Assembly: GCA_037481875.1 (NCBI GenBank) | Contig: JBBFKY010000001.1 | Span: 1 to 64,000 of the forward strand | Length of the DNA: 64,000 bases | Source: Desulfosoma sp. | GTDB lineage: Bacteria > Desulfobacterota > Syntrophobacteria > Syntrophobacterales > DSM-9756 | Direction: 5' to 3' | Shown: positions 42,848 to 51,638 of the stretch, piece after piece | Layout: every line of letters begins with the position of its first letter | Numbering within the stretch: position 1 is the first letter of the stretch | The notes under the pieces: model-generated | Told to the model about the DNA's origin: nothing | Databases searched by the model: none | Seen by the model: only the letters and a program-made list of their open reading frames with translations | Made by a program: the position numbers and the translations under genes

Positions 42848-42864
42848 ACCCTCAAGCTCAGATG

Positions 42865-42895
42865 AAGCCGGCCTGAAGATTCACGCCGGCTTTCA
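42865..42895 (+). terminator. Probable terminator after the gsp operon
   Basis: AAGCCGGC and GCCGGCTT form an eight-base-pair GC-rich stem with a 12-base loop, 18 bases after the lipoprotein stop. The T-tract is short (TTTC), so its strength is uncertain. Confidence 0.6.
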
Positions 42896-42904
42896 AACCT
42901 ATTC

Positions 42905-42934
42905 TTGACAGTCTCTTCTTTGTGAGACTAAGAT
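42905..42934 (+). promoter_or_regulatory. Probable sigma-70 promoter for the subtilase gene
   Basis: TTGACA (42905) and TAAGAT (42929) are separated by 18 bases, immediately behind the terminator. The leader to the GTG start at 43053 would be about 110 bases. Confidence 0.6.
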
Positions 42935-43052
42935 CAAGCAAAAGTTGAAGCGCTTTCTCGCGGCACCGAAGCCTCAAAAGTTTTTAGTTGTTTGAACGAG
43001 CACCTCTTGTGGTTTGTTCACTCACTGTTGAGATGAAAGCTGGAGCGAGCCC

Positions 43053-44993
43053 GTGTTGAGGAAAAATTTATTGCGGGGAGATGTTCAACGGGTCAGTTCT
43101 ACACGAAACCCGAGAACTTCTTTAAGCTTTATCCTCCTTATTTTTGCGTTGGCCCTAATGGTGTGGCTGGGGGAAGGCTTGGCTCAGAGCCAAGCAGACT
43201 ACGTACCCGGTGAAATCCTTGTAAAGTTTAGAGATGGGGCCTTTCAAAGACAAGGGGAACGGAGAACTCAGGCGGCTGAGGAAGAAAGGCGTATGCTTCG
43301 TTCTCTGGGTATCCATGTGGAACGATCCTGGCCGGATTTGGGGATTCATCGGGCGCGGTTTGAACCTTCCAAGCGCATGGAAGAGGTTCTTCAGAGCTTA
43401 AACGCTCGAGATGACGTTGAATTTGCGGAACCCAACTATCTAAGGCAAAAGCTGGAAATCGTTCCGAACGATCCTTACTACGGCGAACAATGGGCCTTGG
43501 AAAAAATCGGTATGCCTCAGGCTTGGGAGGTGAGCTCTGGAAGTGGCTCTGTCCTTCTGGGTGTCGTGGATACCGGTATCGATCTTAGCCATGAAGATCT
43601 TGCCGACAAGATTTGGAGGAATCGTTGGGAAGTCTGCGGAAACGGACGGGACGACGACGGAGACGGTTATGTGGATAACTGTCGCGGGATCAATGTGATC
43701 ACGGGTCACGGGGACCCTTGGGATGATGATGGGCATGGTACGCATGTTGCGGGGATCGCCGCCGCCGTCGGTAACAACGCTCGAGGAATGGCCGGTGTGG
43801 ACTGGCGCACCACTATTTTACCCGTCAAATTCTTAGGGGAAGGCGGCGGCAATGTGGCCGATTTCGTGGAAGCCGTCGCTTTCGCCAAAGCACGGGGCGT
43901 TCGAGTCATCAACATGAGTTTCGGGGGCTATTCCTATTCCGAAGCGGAAAAGCGGGCTATTTCTGGAGCCTCCAATATCCTTTTTGTGGCGGCGGCGGGC
44001 AATGAGCGCTATGACAATGATTTTCATCCCCTCTATCCCGCCAGTTACGATCTACCCAACCTCATCTCGGTGGCTTCCACGAATAAGGCTGATAGAATGT
44101 CGCTGTTTTCAAATTACGGCGTTCAGACGGTCCATGTGGCTGCTCCCGGAGAAAACGTTTTGGGGACTCTGCCAGGAAACGACTACAACAACCTATCGGG
44201 AACCTCCATGTCCACGGCCCTGGTCAGCGGACTGGCGACACTCATTCTGTCTCGATATCCTCATTTGTCTCCCAGTGACGTCAAAGCCAGGATTCTAAGA
44301 ACGGCGGATCAAACAGAAGACCTGCGAGGGATTCTTACAAAAGGTCGTGTCAATGCTTACCGTGCTTTGACCGAACCGATAGGGGGGCCTTACATTTTCA
44401 GGGTGATTCCACAAAGAGCTCCAGTTGGTTCCCAAATTATCCTGAGAGGTACAGGATTTGGACAAGCACAAGGGGCTGTGATCTTCGGGGGAAATGTGCA
44501 AGGAAGTGTTGTCGCCTGGGGCGATGAAAAGATCGTTGTCAAGGTTCCGGAAGGAGCCTTTTCCGGTGACATCATCGTCGAGACCCTCTATGGGAGAAGC
44601 AACGGGGTCTTCTTTGAGGTTGCCATTGAATTCTCAGGGGGGCTGCGCACACTGTTTGCCGAGGTGCTCGCTGATCCTAGGTATATCCCTTTTCTTGTGC
44701 TATCAAACTTTTCCAAAGATCCGGCGGTGGTTTATGTTCGAATCAACGAGATCCCTTCCAGGACTCAGACTTTGTGGATCATCCAAATGGAAGGCCTTGA
44801 AAAATATATAGAAGATCTGAGCTATTTTTACAATCGTCCATGGGCGCAATCTCTGACGGTGGAATGTCAATCTTCCAGTCCTGTGGCTGCGGTTGTTGTG
44901 AACCTGGCTCCTGATCTCTCCAAGGTGAAGGTCATGCCGCATATTCATATTGCAGGAAAACCTGTTGATGGAATACAGGTGCCCGTAAAATGA
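43053..44993 (+). CDS. Exported subtilisin-like serine protease (S8) with C-terminal beta domains
   Basis: A 646-residue secreted protease. A signal peptide (about 25-46) is followed by an inhibitor-type propeptide (YVPGEILVKFRDGAF to DVEFAEPNYLRQ). The catalytic domain has Asp in GVVDTGID, His in DDDGHGTHVAGIAA and Ser in SGTSMSTALVSGLA, plus the oxyanion Asn in FVAAAGNERYD. A Cys-flanked Asp/Gly loop (CGNGRDDDGDGYVDNC) before the His probably binds calcium. An IPT/TIG-like domain follows (FRVIPQRAPVGSQIILRGTG) and then a C-terminal beta domain (about 525-630) that resembles the exported protein at 45563. The GTG start has GGAG eight bases upstream. Its place behind the secretion operon makes it a likely client. 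Confidence 0.9.
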   Translation: MLRKNLLRGDVQRVSSTRNPRTSLSFILLIFALALMVWLGEGLAQSQADYVPGEILVKFRDGAFQRQGERRTQAAEEERRMLRSLGIHVERSWPDLGIHRARFEPSKRMEEVLQSLNARDDVEFAEPNYLRQKLEIVPNDPYYGEQWALEKIGMPQAWEVSSGSGSVLLGVVDTGIDLSHEDLADKIWRNRWEVCGNGRDDDGDGYVDNCRGINVITGHGDPWDDDGHGTHVAGIAAAVGNNARGMAGVDWRTTILPVKFLGEGGGNVADFVEAVAFAKARGVRVINMSFGGYSYSEAEKRAISGASNILFVAAAGNERYDNDFHPLYPASYDLPNLISVASTNKADRMSLFSNYGVQTVHVAAPGENVLGTLPGNDYNNLSGTSMSTALVSGLATLILSRYPHLSPSDVKARILRTADQTEDLRGILTKGRVNAYRALTEPIGGPYIFRVIPQRAPVGSQIILRGTGFGQAQGAVIFGGNVQGSVVAWGDEKIVVKVPEGAFSGDIIVETLYGRSNGVFFEVAIEFSGGLRTLFAEVLADPRYIPFLVLSNFSKDPAVVYVRINEIPSRTQTLWIIQMEGLEKYIEDLSYFYNRPWAQSLTVECQSSSPVAAVVVNLAPDLSKVKVMPHIHIAGKPVDGIQVPVK

Positions 44994-45448
44994 AAAGACT
45001 ATCAGTTATCCTGGTGATTCAATGCTTGTGGATGGCATGTTCATGTGCCCCGCTCAAAACGAGACACGTATCATCGGAAGAAGCGCTCCGTTATAGGGCC
45101 GAAGCTTACTGGGTGGCTCGCCAGGAAAAAGACTGGGAAAAAATACGAAGTTTCGTAGACCCAACGTTGGTCGATGATTTGGATAGTTACTTTAAGAAAA
45201 TGGAAGAATCCAAGGACTTTTCCAAGATTATAGCGTTTTCCATTCGGGACATAAAAATATTGGAAGATGAAGGACATACGAGGACGTCTATATCCTTGCA
45301 TTTATCGCACCCACTTTTGGGGTCGAAGCCGTATCCCCTGGAACAAACGGTGGAAGATAGGTGGGTGCGACGAAAAGGGCAGTGGTATCTAGTGATCCAA
45401 CCCCCAAACATGGCGGACATCTTGCGGAAGCTAAATAGAACACCGTGA
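44990..45448 (+). CDS. Small lipoprotein, NTF2-like
   Basis: A 152-residue protein with a lipoprotein-type signal (LVIQCLWMACSC; lipobox imperfect, Cys 17 or 19). The mature part follows the plan of NTF2-like domains: a first helix pair (AEAYWVARQEKDWEKIRSFV), FSIRDIKILEDEGHTRTSIS strands and a closing DRWVRRKGQWYLVI strand. A similar plan is seen in the lipoprotein at 63011. The ATG overlaps the protease stop in an ATGA junction, so the two are coupled and this may be a partner or chaperone of the protease. Confidence 0.6.
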   Translation: MKRLSVILVIQCLWMACSCAPLKTRHVSSEEALRYRAEAYWVARQEKDWEKIRSFVDPTLVDDLDSYFKKMEESKDFSKIIAFSIRDIKILEDEGHTRTSISLHLSHPLLGSKPYPLEQTVEDRWVRRKGQWYLVIQPPNMADILRKLNRTP

Positions 45449-45481
45449 GGATCGGCTTCAGGGGGGTGAAAGGAGGTGAGA

Positions 45482-45505
45482 GTGTTTAGAGAAAAGTTTT
45501 TTTAG
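45482..45505 (+). other. Tiny frame behind a perfect ribosome binding site
   Basis: AAAGGAGGTGA, a near-complete match to the 16S anti-Shine-Dalgarno sequence, is followed four bases later by GTG and a seven-codon frame ending TAG. It lies in the leader of the next gene, which has its own site (GAGAAGGAG). It could be a leader peptide or simply a chance purine run. Confidence 0.2.
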
Positions 45506-45562
45506 GCGGCGGTGGTCTTGTCGTAGGCGTAGAAGCGCAAAAGATGAGAAGGAGAAAAGGCC

Positions 45563-46009
45563 ATGAAGAAGATTGCAAGCACGGTTTTGGTTGCCATGTT
45601 GGTCCTTGGTGCCGGGTTGGCTTTGGCCGGGGATGCAAGAATCCCGCAAGAATTACAGGCTGAATACGAACAGGCGACAGGGACTAAAGCCACATTCGCA
45701 ATTTGGTTTCCTGTTGCCCCTGAGCTTAGAACTCCCGGATGGGAAAACATTCTGATTTTGTCAAACTTTAGTACGTCGGCAATGCAAGTTCAGTGCTGGT
45801 TTACCTCTCTTGCAAGAACTCAAACAATAAAACTATATGAGCTCGGCAAATATGAAAAGAGAGTCTTTTTTCTTCAAAATGAGCTAGGTAGAAATGATGA
45901 GATTTATGATATTTTTTGTTTAGCATCGAACCTGTTTGGAGCGGGATTGCTGTTGCTAGAAGGAGGCAACATCGTAACCGCCTGGCCACCGGTGTTTCTG
46001 ATCTACTAA
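45563..46009 (+). CDS. Exported protein related to the subtilase C-terminal domain
   Basis: A 148-residue protein with a signal peptide (residues 1-22, MLVLGAGLALAGD). The mature part aligns along its length with the last 100 residues of the subtilase at 43053: ENILILSNFS with IPFLVLSNFS, ARTQTIKLYEL with SRTQTLWIIQM, and the AGLLLLEGGNIV end with AVVVNLAPDLSKV. It is therefore a free-standing copy of that beta domain. Its second half is more AT-rich than the surrounding genes. GAGAAGGAG precedes the ATG. It may compete for, or share, the surface partner that the protease domain binds; this is inference. Confidence 0.6.
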   Translation: MKKIASTVLVAMLVLGAGLALAGDARIPQELQAEYEQATGTKATFAIWFPVAPELRTPGWENILILSNFSTSAMQVQCWFTSLARTQTIKLYELGKYEKRVFFLQNELGRNDEIYDIFCLASNLFGAGLLLLEGGNIVTAWPPVFLIY

Positions 46010-46119
46010 AACCCTGACTTCCAAATCACATGGAATATTTCTCAAACATCTCGAGTGTGGGCTGTGTATAATTCATTTGGCTCGCATGCCTAGTCCTTCA
46101 AGTCAACTGGCCGGATCAC

Positions 46120-48363
46120 CTAGAGGGGACGACGGAAACGTCGTCCCCTTGGTGTTAATAAAGACTGAAAGAATCGAAGAAGGGCGGCAAGAGGTTTTCG
46201 AAAGACGGGGTGAAGCCGGGGCGACCGCTGCATCTTGCTTATGGCATAATCTAAGAATTCCAGGAGCACCACACGGAAGGGAGCCTGAGGATCGATGTGA
46301 AGGGCCCTGTTGGGCGCCGATGTCAAAGCAGAAGGATCCATTACTTTGGGCAAAAAGGCTTTGAGGCGACGCTGATCACAAAACGGGAGAGGCGTGAGGC
46401 GATGGTAGTCCATGACCATCTCGGAACAGGACCGGGGGCGGTAACTTTGAAGACGTTGCGCAACCTCTTCGATAAGATTGAAGGATGTTTCAAGGGACCG
46501 CAGCTTTTGGACTATTTCTTCAGCGTTCGGCTCGCAGAGCCACCCGTTCACACCATGTTCCACGCGGTCCAAAAAACTGCCTACCTTTGTGGCAAGCACA
46601 GGAACTCCCAAGGCCCACAGTTCGCTCAGAGCATAGCTGAATGTTTCCGGAACTATGGAGGCAAGAAGCGCCAGATCAGGTTTGAGGTCATCTATGATTG
46701 CCGGCAGGTGGTTCCGCTCATAGTTAGGGATGAGGGTGACATGCGGAAAGTGCTTGAAGGCTTGACCGTCCTCCCCGCATCCTAAAAGCGTGAACTGATA
46801 GGAATGACAAAGACGACCGATGACCTTCAAAAGCAGGGATTGCCCTTTTTCTTGCGAAACGCGCCCTGGGACAAGTACGTGGAGACCCGCCTTTCTCTCC
46901 GTGAAAGAACCCTTTCTTGAAGGCTTGGCTGCACGTTTCGTAAAGAGGTCTGGAAGACCATGCGGCACAATGTGATGTTCAAGGGCGGCCAACCGGGATT
47001 CCACCTCAAATAGGTTGCGAAAAACCGACGGAGACGGAGCTACGAGAGAAATATTATTGAATGTGAGCGCGCCGACAAAGGTTTCACGTAAAGAAAACCA
47101 TTCAGAAAGAGTCACGTTGCGAAATATTCTCGGCAATCTGTTTTCGGCAAAGCAAAACCGCATGATCTTTTCGGAGCATTCTCGGCAGGTCCCGTGAAAT
47201 GAAAGGTATAAGAACGGACATATGGGATAATAGTCATGAAATATCACGATGGTTTTCAGAGCTGTTCTTAGGATGTCCAAAGAATGACCGATCACGGAGG
47301 ACACTACGATCACTTCAACCCCATACTTATGGATGATTTCTTCAAGGACTTGCTTGTATTCATAGTGGGAAGGCGCGGTAGCTCTTATGGGCAGGGAAAG
47401 ATTCCATTCTTCGATAGGGACAGGGCCGGCGCCGTTGTAAAGGGCCAAGCGTTGCCCGAAGCTTCCCCAAGATCCGATGGAGCGAAGGACAAGATTGCGG
47501 CGGGTTTTATCCGCCATGATGAAGTCATTGACCCACTGACCCAGTCCCCCTCCCCAGCTGTGCGCCACATGGAGTTGGACGGGGCGGATTGTGTCAATCT
47601 CAACGGTTTTCTCTTCTTCCAGCTGATGCTCGAAAGCCCATCGTAAGCCGGTCAGGGGATGATGGTGCAGAAAGTCCAGCACGTCCTCACGCGTTTCCAG
47701 CATGGTGTCATGCTGTTGACCGGCGGCTTTGGCATCGTCCACATAGACGTTTTCGCATCCTACGAGGGACCATCCTTTGGCCGAAAGAGCTTGAGCAAGA
47801 GAGTCATCGTTAAGGTTGCAAAAATCTTGTTCCAAGCTTTCCAGGGCCGAGTGGCGTAAGAACACGCAGCTTCCCAAAAACACGGGAACATCGAAAACTT
47901 TATGACGTCCGAGGGACTGAAGCCAGGCGTTTACGGCATGGGGATCCCAATGGCCGTGATTCGGATGGGATGCGAGGGAGAAGAAGGGATCGCGGGCGGA
48001 GAGTGGGGAGACGGCGGCAATGGTTGGATCGAGGCACGCTGTGGAACAGAGGAGAATGTCCCAATTGCGGGCCACGCGAACACCGGCTCGAAGGAAAAGA
48101 ATGTCTCGGTTTTCAGAACGAAGCTTTCCCCATGCTCGGCAGATCAAGGATCCTCGGCCCGGAGTCATCCAGACATGGCGGTAGTTTAACTGCGGCCCCT
48201 GGGAGTCGAAGACGTCCTTTTCAGACGCCACCACGATCTCGCCCTGGGTTTCAGAGGCGCGTAAACTCTCTAAGGTTTCCCTTAAAGCTCGGTCTTCACC
48301 CTTTTTGAAAAGGACACAGATCAACGGTGTTTTGACAATGTGCGAAGCAGAAAGAGCACCCAT
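46120..48363 (-). CDS. Large GT4-type glycosyltransferase with N-terminal GT-A-like domain
   Basis: A 747-residue cytosolic enzyme. Residues about 10-235 look like a family 2-type (GT-A) domain without a clear DxD (LICVLFKKGEDRALRETLES, RDILFLRAGVRVARNWDILL, PVFLGSCVFLRHSALESL), perhaps inactive. Residues about 255-680 are a GT-B family 4 enzyme: HVLVPGRVSQEKGQSLLLKVIGRL, TLLGCGEDGQAFKHF and the EX7E-like IVPETFSYALSELWALGVPVLA. It is the last gene of the polysaccharide operon. Its last codons (RGRRFRRPL) are formed by a family C palindrome. A Cys cluster (CRECSEKIMRFC) lies mid-protein. Confidence 0.8.
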   Translation of the reverse strand: MGALSASHIVKTPLICVLFKKGEDRALRETLESLRASETQGEIVVASEKDVFDSQGPQLNYRHVWMTPGRGSLICRAWGKLRSENRDILFLRAGVRVARNWDILLCSTACLDPTIAAVSPLSARDPFFSLASHPNHGHWDPHAVNAWLQSLGRHKVFDVPVFLGSCVFLRHSALESLEQDFCNLNDDSLAQALSAKGWSLVGCENVYVDDAKAAGQQHDTMLETREDVLDFLHHHPLTGLRWAFEHQLEEEKTVEIDTIRPVQLHVAHSWGGGLGQWVNDFIMADKTRRNLVLRSIGSWGSFGQRLALYNGAGPVPIEEWNLSLPIRATAPSHYEYKQVLEEIIHKYGVEVIVVSSVIGHSLDILRTALKTIVIFHDYYPICPFLYLSFHGTCRECSEKIMRFCFAENRLPRIFRNVTLSEWFSLRETFVGALTFNNISLVAPSPSVFRNLFEVESRLAALEHHIVPHGLPDLFTKRAAKPSRKGSFTERKAGLHVLVPGRVSQEKGQSLLLKVIGRLCHSYQFTLLGCGEDGQAFKHFPHVTLIPNYERNHLPAIIDDLKPDLALLASIVPETFSYALSELWALGVPVLATKVGSFLDRVEHGVNGWLCEPNAEEIVQKLRSLETSFNLIEEVAQRLQSYRPRSCSEMVMDYHRLTPLPFCDQRRLKAFLPKVMDPSALTSAPNRALHIDPQAPFRVVLLEFLDYAISKMQRSPRLHPVFRKPLAALLRFFQSLLTPRGRRFRRPL
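46125..46148. repeat. Family C palindrome at the end of the GT4 gene
   Basis: GGGGACGACG, loop GAAA, CGTCGTCCCC: a ten-base-pair perfect stem. It overlaps the last eight or so codons of the minus-strand glycosyltransferase gene, whose stop codon lies three bases outside it. It may double as a terminator for the whole polysaccharide operon. Confidence 0.8.
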
Positions 48364-48383
48364 GATCTTGCCAATGAGCAGTT

Positions 48384-49631
48384 TCAGGAAATAAGGGGAC
48401 GAGACGCGGACAGCAGCACGTCAAAAGCCTTTAACAGCAAAGGCTTGGCCGCCGTGGGAAGCCGTGAGCTTCCGCTGATTTTATTCTTGGTGAAGACGAC
48501 GAAATCGGTGAGCGCCTGATGGTACGGGACCGTCATATCCATGGAAACCGAAGACCTTTCCTGGGAGGATCCATAATGGATCCTATACCAGTGGTAGTAA
48601 CTTCGGTTGACATCCTCGGCATCAAAAGGATTTGGGAATTCCCTCTGCACGTCGAGTCTTGTTCGGTACACAGTCCGCTGGTGGGCGGTGATTTTTTCCC
48701 CGTTACTGAAAGTCGCATAGGCGCATGGCCGATTTCCAAGCCGACTTTGCCCTTCCCGTTCGCACGCTTTCACATACCATTGCCGCAATTCAAAGAGGAC
48801 ACGGTAGCTCTGGCCGTACTTCTTAAGCATCACTTCCTGCGCCCCGCTGTCGAAGCCTGAAAAGTGATAAAATCCCAAAGGCTTGCCGTTGATCAAAATA
48901 CCTGACTTAAGGGATCCCTCGGCATGACGGTGGGTGAGGTTCCATGTGGCCACATTGAAAGCGGGATCACGAAGAATAATCACTTCATCAAAAAAACACG
49001 GGGCTAAATCCATCCAGCGTTGATCGGTAAAAAGACCTCCTGCAATGTCGTCACGGCAAAAGTGATAAAGCCGTGAACTCCACCAATCCAAGAACTTCAT
49101 TCCTTCGGCCGTTCTTCGCACGCCCAGAAAACCTAGATTGAAGACACCGTGTTTCAAGCTTGCGATTTCGTTGTCCGCGACCGCTTCCAGATCCTTTTCG
49201 GGTTCGGTCAGGTGAGGCGTCAGCAACAAGCTTCCTCGCTCGAGGTGCTCCAAGAGCTCTTCGAAACGGCCCAAGACCACAATGTCAGGATCGAAGAAGA
49301 AGACTTTATCGGCATCGGTTTTGTTGAAGATCTCCTGAAAAGCGAATCCTTTGACGGCAGTGCATAATTCCACGACGCTATGACTGAAGATCCAGCCTTT
49401 TTTGTTGGGTATTTCCAAATCCTCCACAAGTATCAAACGGTCGAAAGGTTCGACGCTCATGTCAAACCCTGCAGGAGGGACGTCGTTCAGGCACAGATGA
49501 AAGCATAGGTCAGGGAAGACCGATTTCAGGGAACGCGCCAAAACGCGTGCTTTGGGAATATAGTTGCAAGTAATGCTCGTAAACGCATGGATCTTTGATG
49601 TCTTCAAGGTTATTTCCTCTTTCGCGGGCAT
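48384..49631 (-). CDS. GT8-like glycosyltransferase
   Basis: A 415-residue cytosolic protein with a GT-A fold. It opens with IHAFTSITCNYIPKARVLARSLK, contains the metal-binding DxD in KVFFFDPDIVVLGRFEEL and a conserved FNLGFLGVRRTAEGMKFLDWW segment, as in family 8 and related enzymes. No membrane segment is present. It lies 20 bases upstream of the GT4 gene. AAGG precedes the ATG; a TTG at 49607 with AGAGGAA is an alternative start. The donor sugar cannot be read. Confidence 0.8.
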   Translation of the reverse strand: MPAKEEITLKTSKIHAFTSITCNYIPKARVLARSLKSVFPDLCFHLCLNDVPPAGFDMSVEPFDRLILVEDLEIPNKKGWIFSHSVVELCTAVKGFAFQEIFNKTDADKVFFFDPDIVVLGRFEELLEHLERGSLLLTPHLTEPEKDLEAVADNEIASLKHGVFNLGFLGVRRTAEGMKFLDWWSSRLYHFCRDDIAGGLFTDQRWMDLAPCFFDEVIILRDPAFNVATWNLTHRHAEGSLKSGILINGKPLGFYHFSGFDSGAQEVMLKKYGQSYRVLFELRQWYVKACEREGQSRLGNRPCAYATFSNGEKITAHQRTVYRTRLDVQREFPNPFDAEDVNRSYYHWYRIHYGSSQERSSVSMDMTVPYHQALTDFVVFTKNKISGSSRLPTAAKPLLLKAFDVLLSASRPLIS

Positions 49632-49644
49632 TGGGGCCGCCTTT

Positions 49645-51450
49645 TCATGAGATCATCTCGTGGATTCGGCGTCGTGCACGTTTCAGCACACCGGCCAAAA
49701 ACCGAACCGGTGCCGTGAGGCGCCACACGGTAGAATTAAGAAGAATTTCCCGTTCCCGTTCAAAGGCGGCCAGTTGATGTCGCAACTCATTGTTTTCGCG
49801 GAGAACCTCTTGGTTGTGAAGCACTTGCGCCGCCAGATCTGCTCGTGTTTCGTCCAGTTCCTGCTTGAGTGCAGCGTTGTGTCGAAGCAGGTCTTCACGT
49901 ACTCGTTGAAGCTCTTCCAATTCCCTTTTGAAGGCGCCCTTTTCCCTTCCCAACTGGTCCAGTTCCTGAGCTAAACGATACAAGGCGGCGGCAAAGGGCT
50001 CGACCCCTAGGGCTCGAAACCATTTTTCAAGGACTTTCTTTCGCCAATAGAGATAAAAGTTATGGTCTCGATCTCGGGAAAGTTTGGATTCTCCAAGGTA
50101 GTACCTGTAAATGGCGCTCACTCCAGGCACGTGGACTAACGGAGTGTGTTGTGAAATCTGCATCCAAAAATCCCAATCCTCGGAAACCTCGAAATCCTCA
50201 TCGAATCGACACCCATCCTCAAAAAGGGCACGTTCAAAAAGAACCGCCATGATCGGAATGAAATTGGCCGCCAGCATTCGATCCACGGACCATGAAAGAT
50301 CGTATTCCACGATGGTTGTGCCTGTTTCGTCCACGGCACGAACCCCCGCATAAGCGGCTTTGGCTTCTCTTCGGGCTTGCAGAGCCTTGACAAGCCGCCA
50401 CACATGATCCGGGAGCAGAAGATCGTCTTCGTCGAGAAACAGGACGTAACGGCCTGAAGCTTCTTGAAGTCCCAAGTTAGCCGCACGGCTTCTGGAAAGG
50501 GATTGTCCTGTGGAGACCGTCTTTAAGAGCAGGCGGCCAGCATAATGATTTTCGTGAGAGGCAAGGCTTCCTAGCGCGTCCACGAGAACAACTTCCAGAT
50601 TAGGATAGGTTTGGTTGGCGATGGATTCCAGAGCCTCGGAAAGTTCACGACGCCCCGTGGAACGCACGATGACGCTCACTAAGGGAAGGTCCGCCGGTTC
50701 GACAGCCAAACCCCTGGTTCGACGACGCGATAGCCATGTTTCGCAGACCCTCGCCAGCCCGTGTTCCAACCGGGAACTATCAACCATGAGAAAGGCTTCT
50801 GCAGCCTCAGCGTTTTTTCCCAGAACATAGGCTCGGTATCGGTTCAAGGCCAGAATGCGTTCGTGGTATGGGTGGATGGCTTCTTGAGAGATGAAGCATT
50901 GCATGGCCCGTTTCTTGACGTCCACAACCGGGCTGATATCGATGAGCGTATTGGGTGTTGTGGGAGCACTCACCTCATAAAAAGCCAAAAGCCTGGAGCC
51001 GCCGCTACGCCGGACCGCTTCCCCCACAGCGAGAGCCAGAGCCTGATGGTCCGGATGCATTTCAGAAAGTGCCGGAGCAAAAACGAGATCGGCATCCAGG
51101 CTTGTGATGATGTGGTGCAGGCGGCAGACAAGATTTTCCGTGTAGCGTAGTTCCCGATCTGGAATGTCCCAATGCTTTGGAGCCGCATAGCCGAGAAGGC
51201 GTGAGGCCTCGAAGGATTCCCGACGCCGCCTTTCGACGATTTCTTCGCTCACGTCGCCTCGACATTGGTTTCCCTGGGTGACCACGACCACCGAAACGGG
51301 GGTTCCTTTTTCCGACAAAAGGCGAAGAGTTCCCCCACAGCCGTAAACCTCGTCATCTGCATGAGCGGCAAAAACAAGTGCCTGTCGCGCCGAAGGCAAA
51401 GGAGCGGCTTCTATCGGGTAAAGTTCGGCCTCGAAAGCCCGGTCCATCAT
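49645..51450 (-). CDS. PIG-L deacetylase fused to GT2 glycosyltransferase
   Basis: A 601-residue protein with two enzyme domains. Residues about 20-215 are a zinc-dependent LmbE/PIG-L de-N-acetylase (LVFAAHADDEVYGCGGTL with the HxDDE ligands, then SEMHPDHQALALAVGEA). Residues about 255-480 are a GT2 domain (LVSVIVRSTGRRELSEALES, LSRSRAANLGLQEASGRYVLFLDEDDLL). Residues about 500-575 form a coiled coil (ELEELQRVREDLLRHNAALK onwards), followed by a short basic tail that may touch the membrane. A sugar deacetylated by one domain could be an acceptor for the other. It lies 13 bases before the GT8-like gene. Confidence 0.85.
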   Translation of the reverse strand: MMDRAFEAELYPIEAAPLPSARQALVFAAHADDEVYGCGGTLRLLSEKGTPVSVVVVTQGNQCRGDVSEEIVERRRRESFEASRLLGYAAPKHWDIPDRELRYTENLVCRLHHIITSLDADLVFAPALSEMHPDHQALALAVGEAVRRSGGSRLLAFYEVSAPTTPNTLIDISPVVDVKKRAMQCFISQEAIHPYHERILALNRYRAYVLGKNAEAAEAFLMVDSSRLEHGLARVCETWLSRRRTRGLAVEPADLPLVSVIVRSTGRRELSEALESIANQTYPNLEVVLVDALGSLASHENHYAGRLLLKTVSTGQSLSRSRAANLGLQEASGRYVLFLDEDDLLLPDHVWRLVKALQARREAKAAYAGVRAVDETGTTIVEYDLSWSVDRMLAANFIPIMAVLFERALFEDGCRFDEDFEVSEDWDFWMQISQHTPLVHVPGVSAIYRYYLGESKLSRDRDHNFYLYWRKKVLEKWFRALGVEPFAAALYRLAQELDQLGREKGAFKRELEELQRVREDLLRHNAALKQELDETRADLAAQVLHNQEVLRENNELRHQLAAFEREREILLNSTVWRLTAPVRFLAGVLKRARRRIHEMIS

Positions 51451-51612
51451 AGAGGTGTTTCTGACCTTTCTTCAGCAAGGCTACCGCAAGTGATGCGAAC
51501 CGGCAACGCCCGCAGTTCTTAACAATCGTCTCCGGTTAGGTCAAGGCGATTGTGTGTCTTGGGAAAAAACGTGCCCGATAAGCTTCTCTGAAAACATGTC
51601 GCGGTTAGTGTC

Positions 51613-51638
51613 GGGGTGAGAAGACATGCCTCAGCCCC
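51613..51638. repeat. Imperfect palindrome at the end of a methyltransferase gene
   Basis: GGGGTGAG, nine bases, CTCAGCCCC. It resembles family B. The TGA stop of the minus-strand methyltransferase gene (51631-51633) lies inside the left part of the right arm. Confidence 0.5.
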
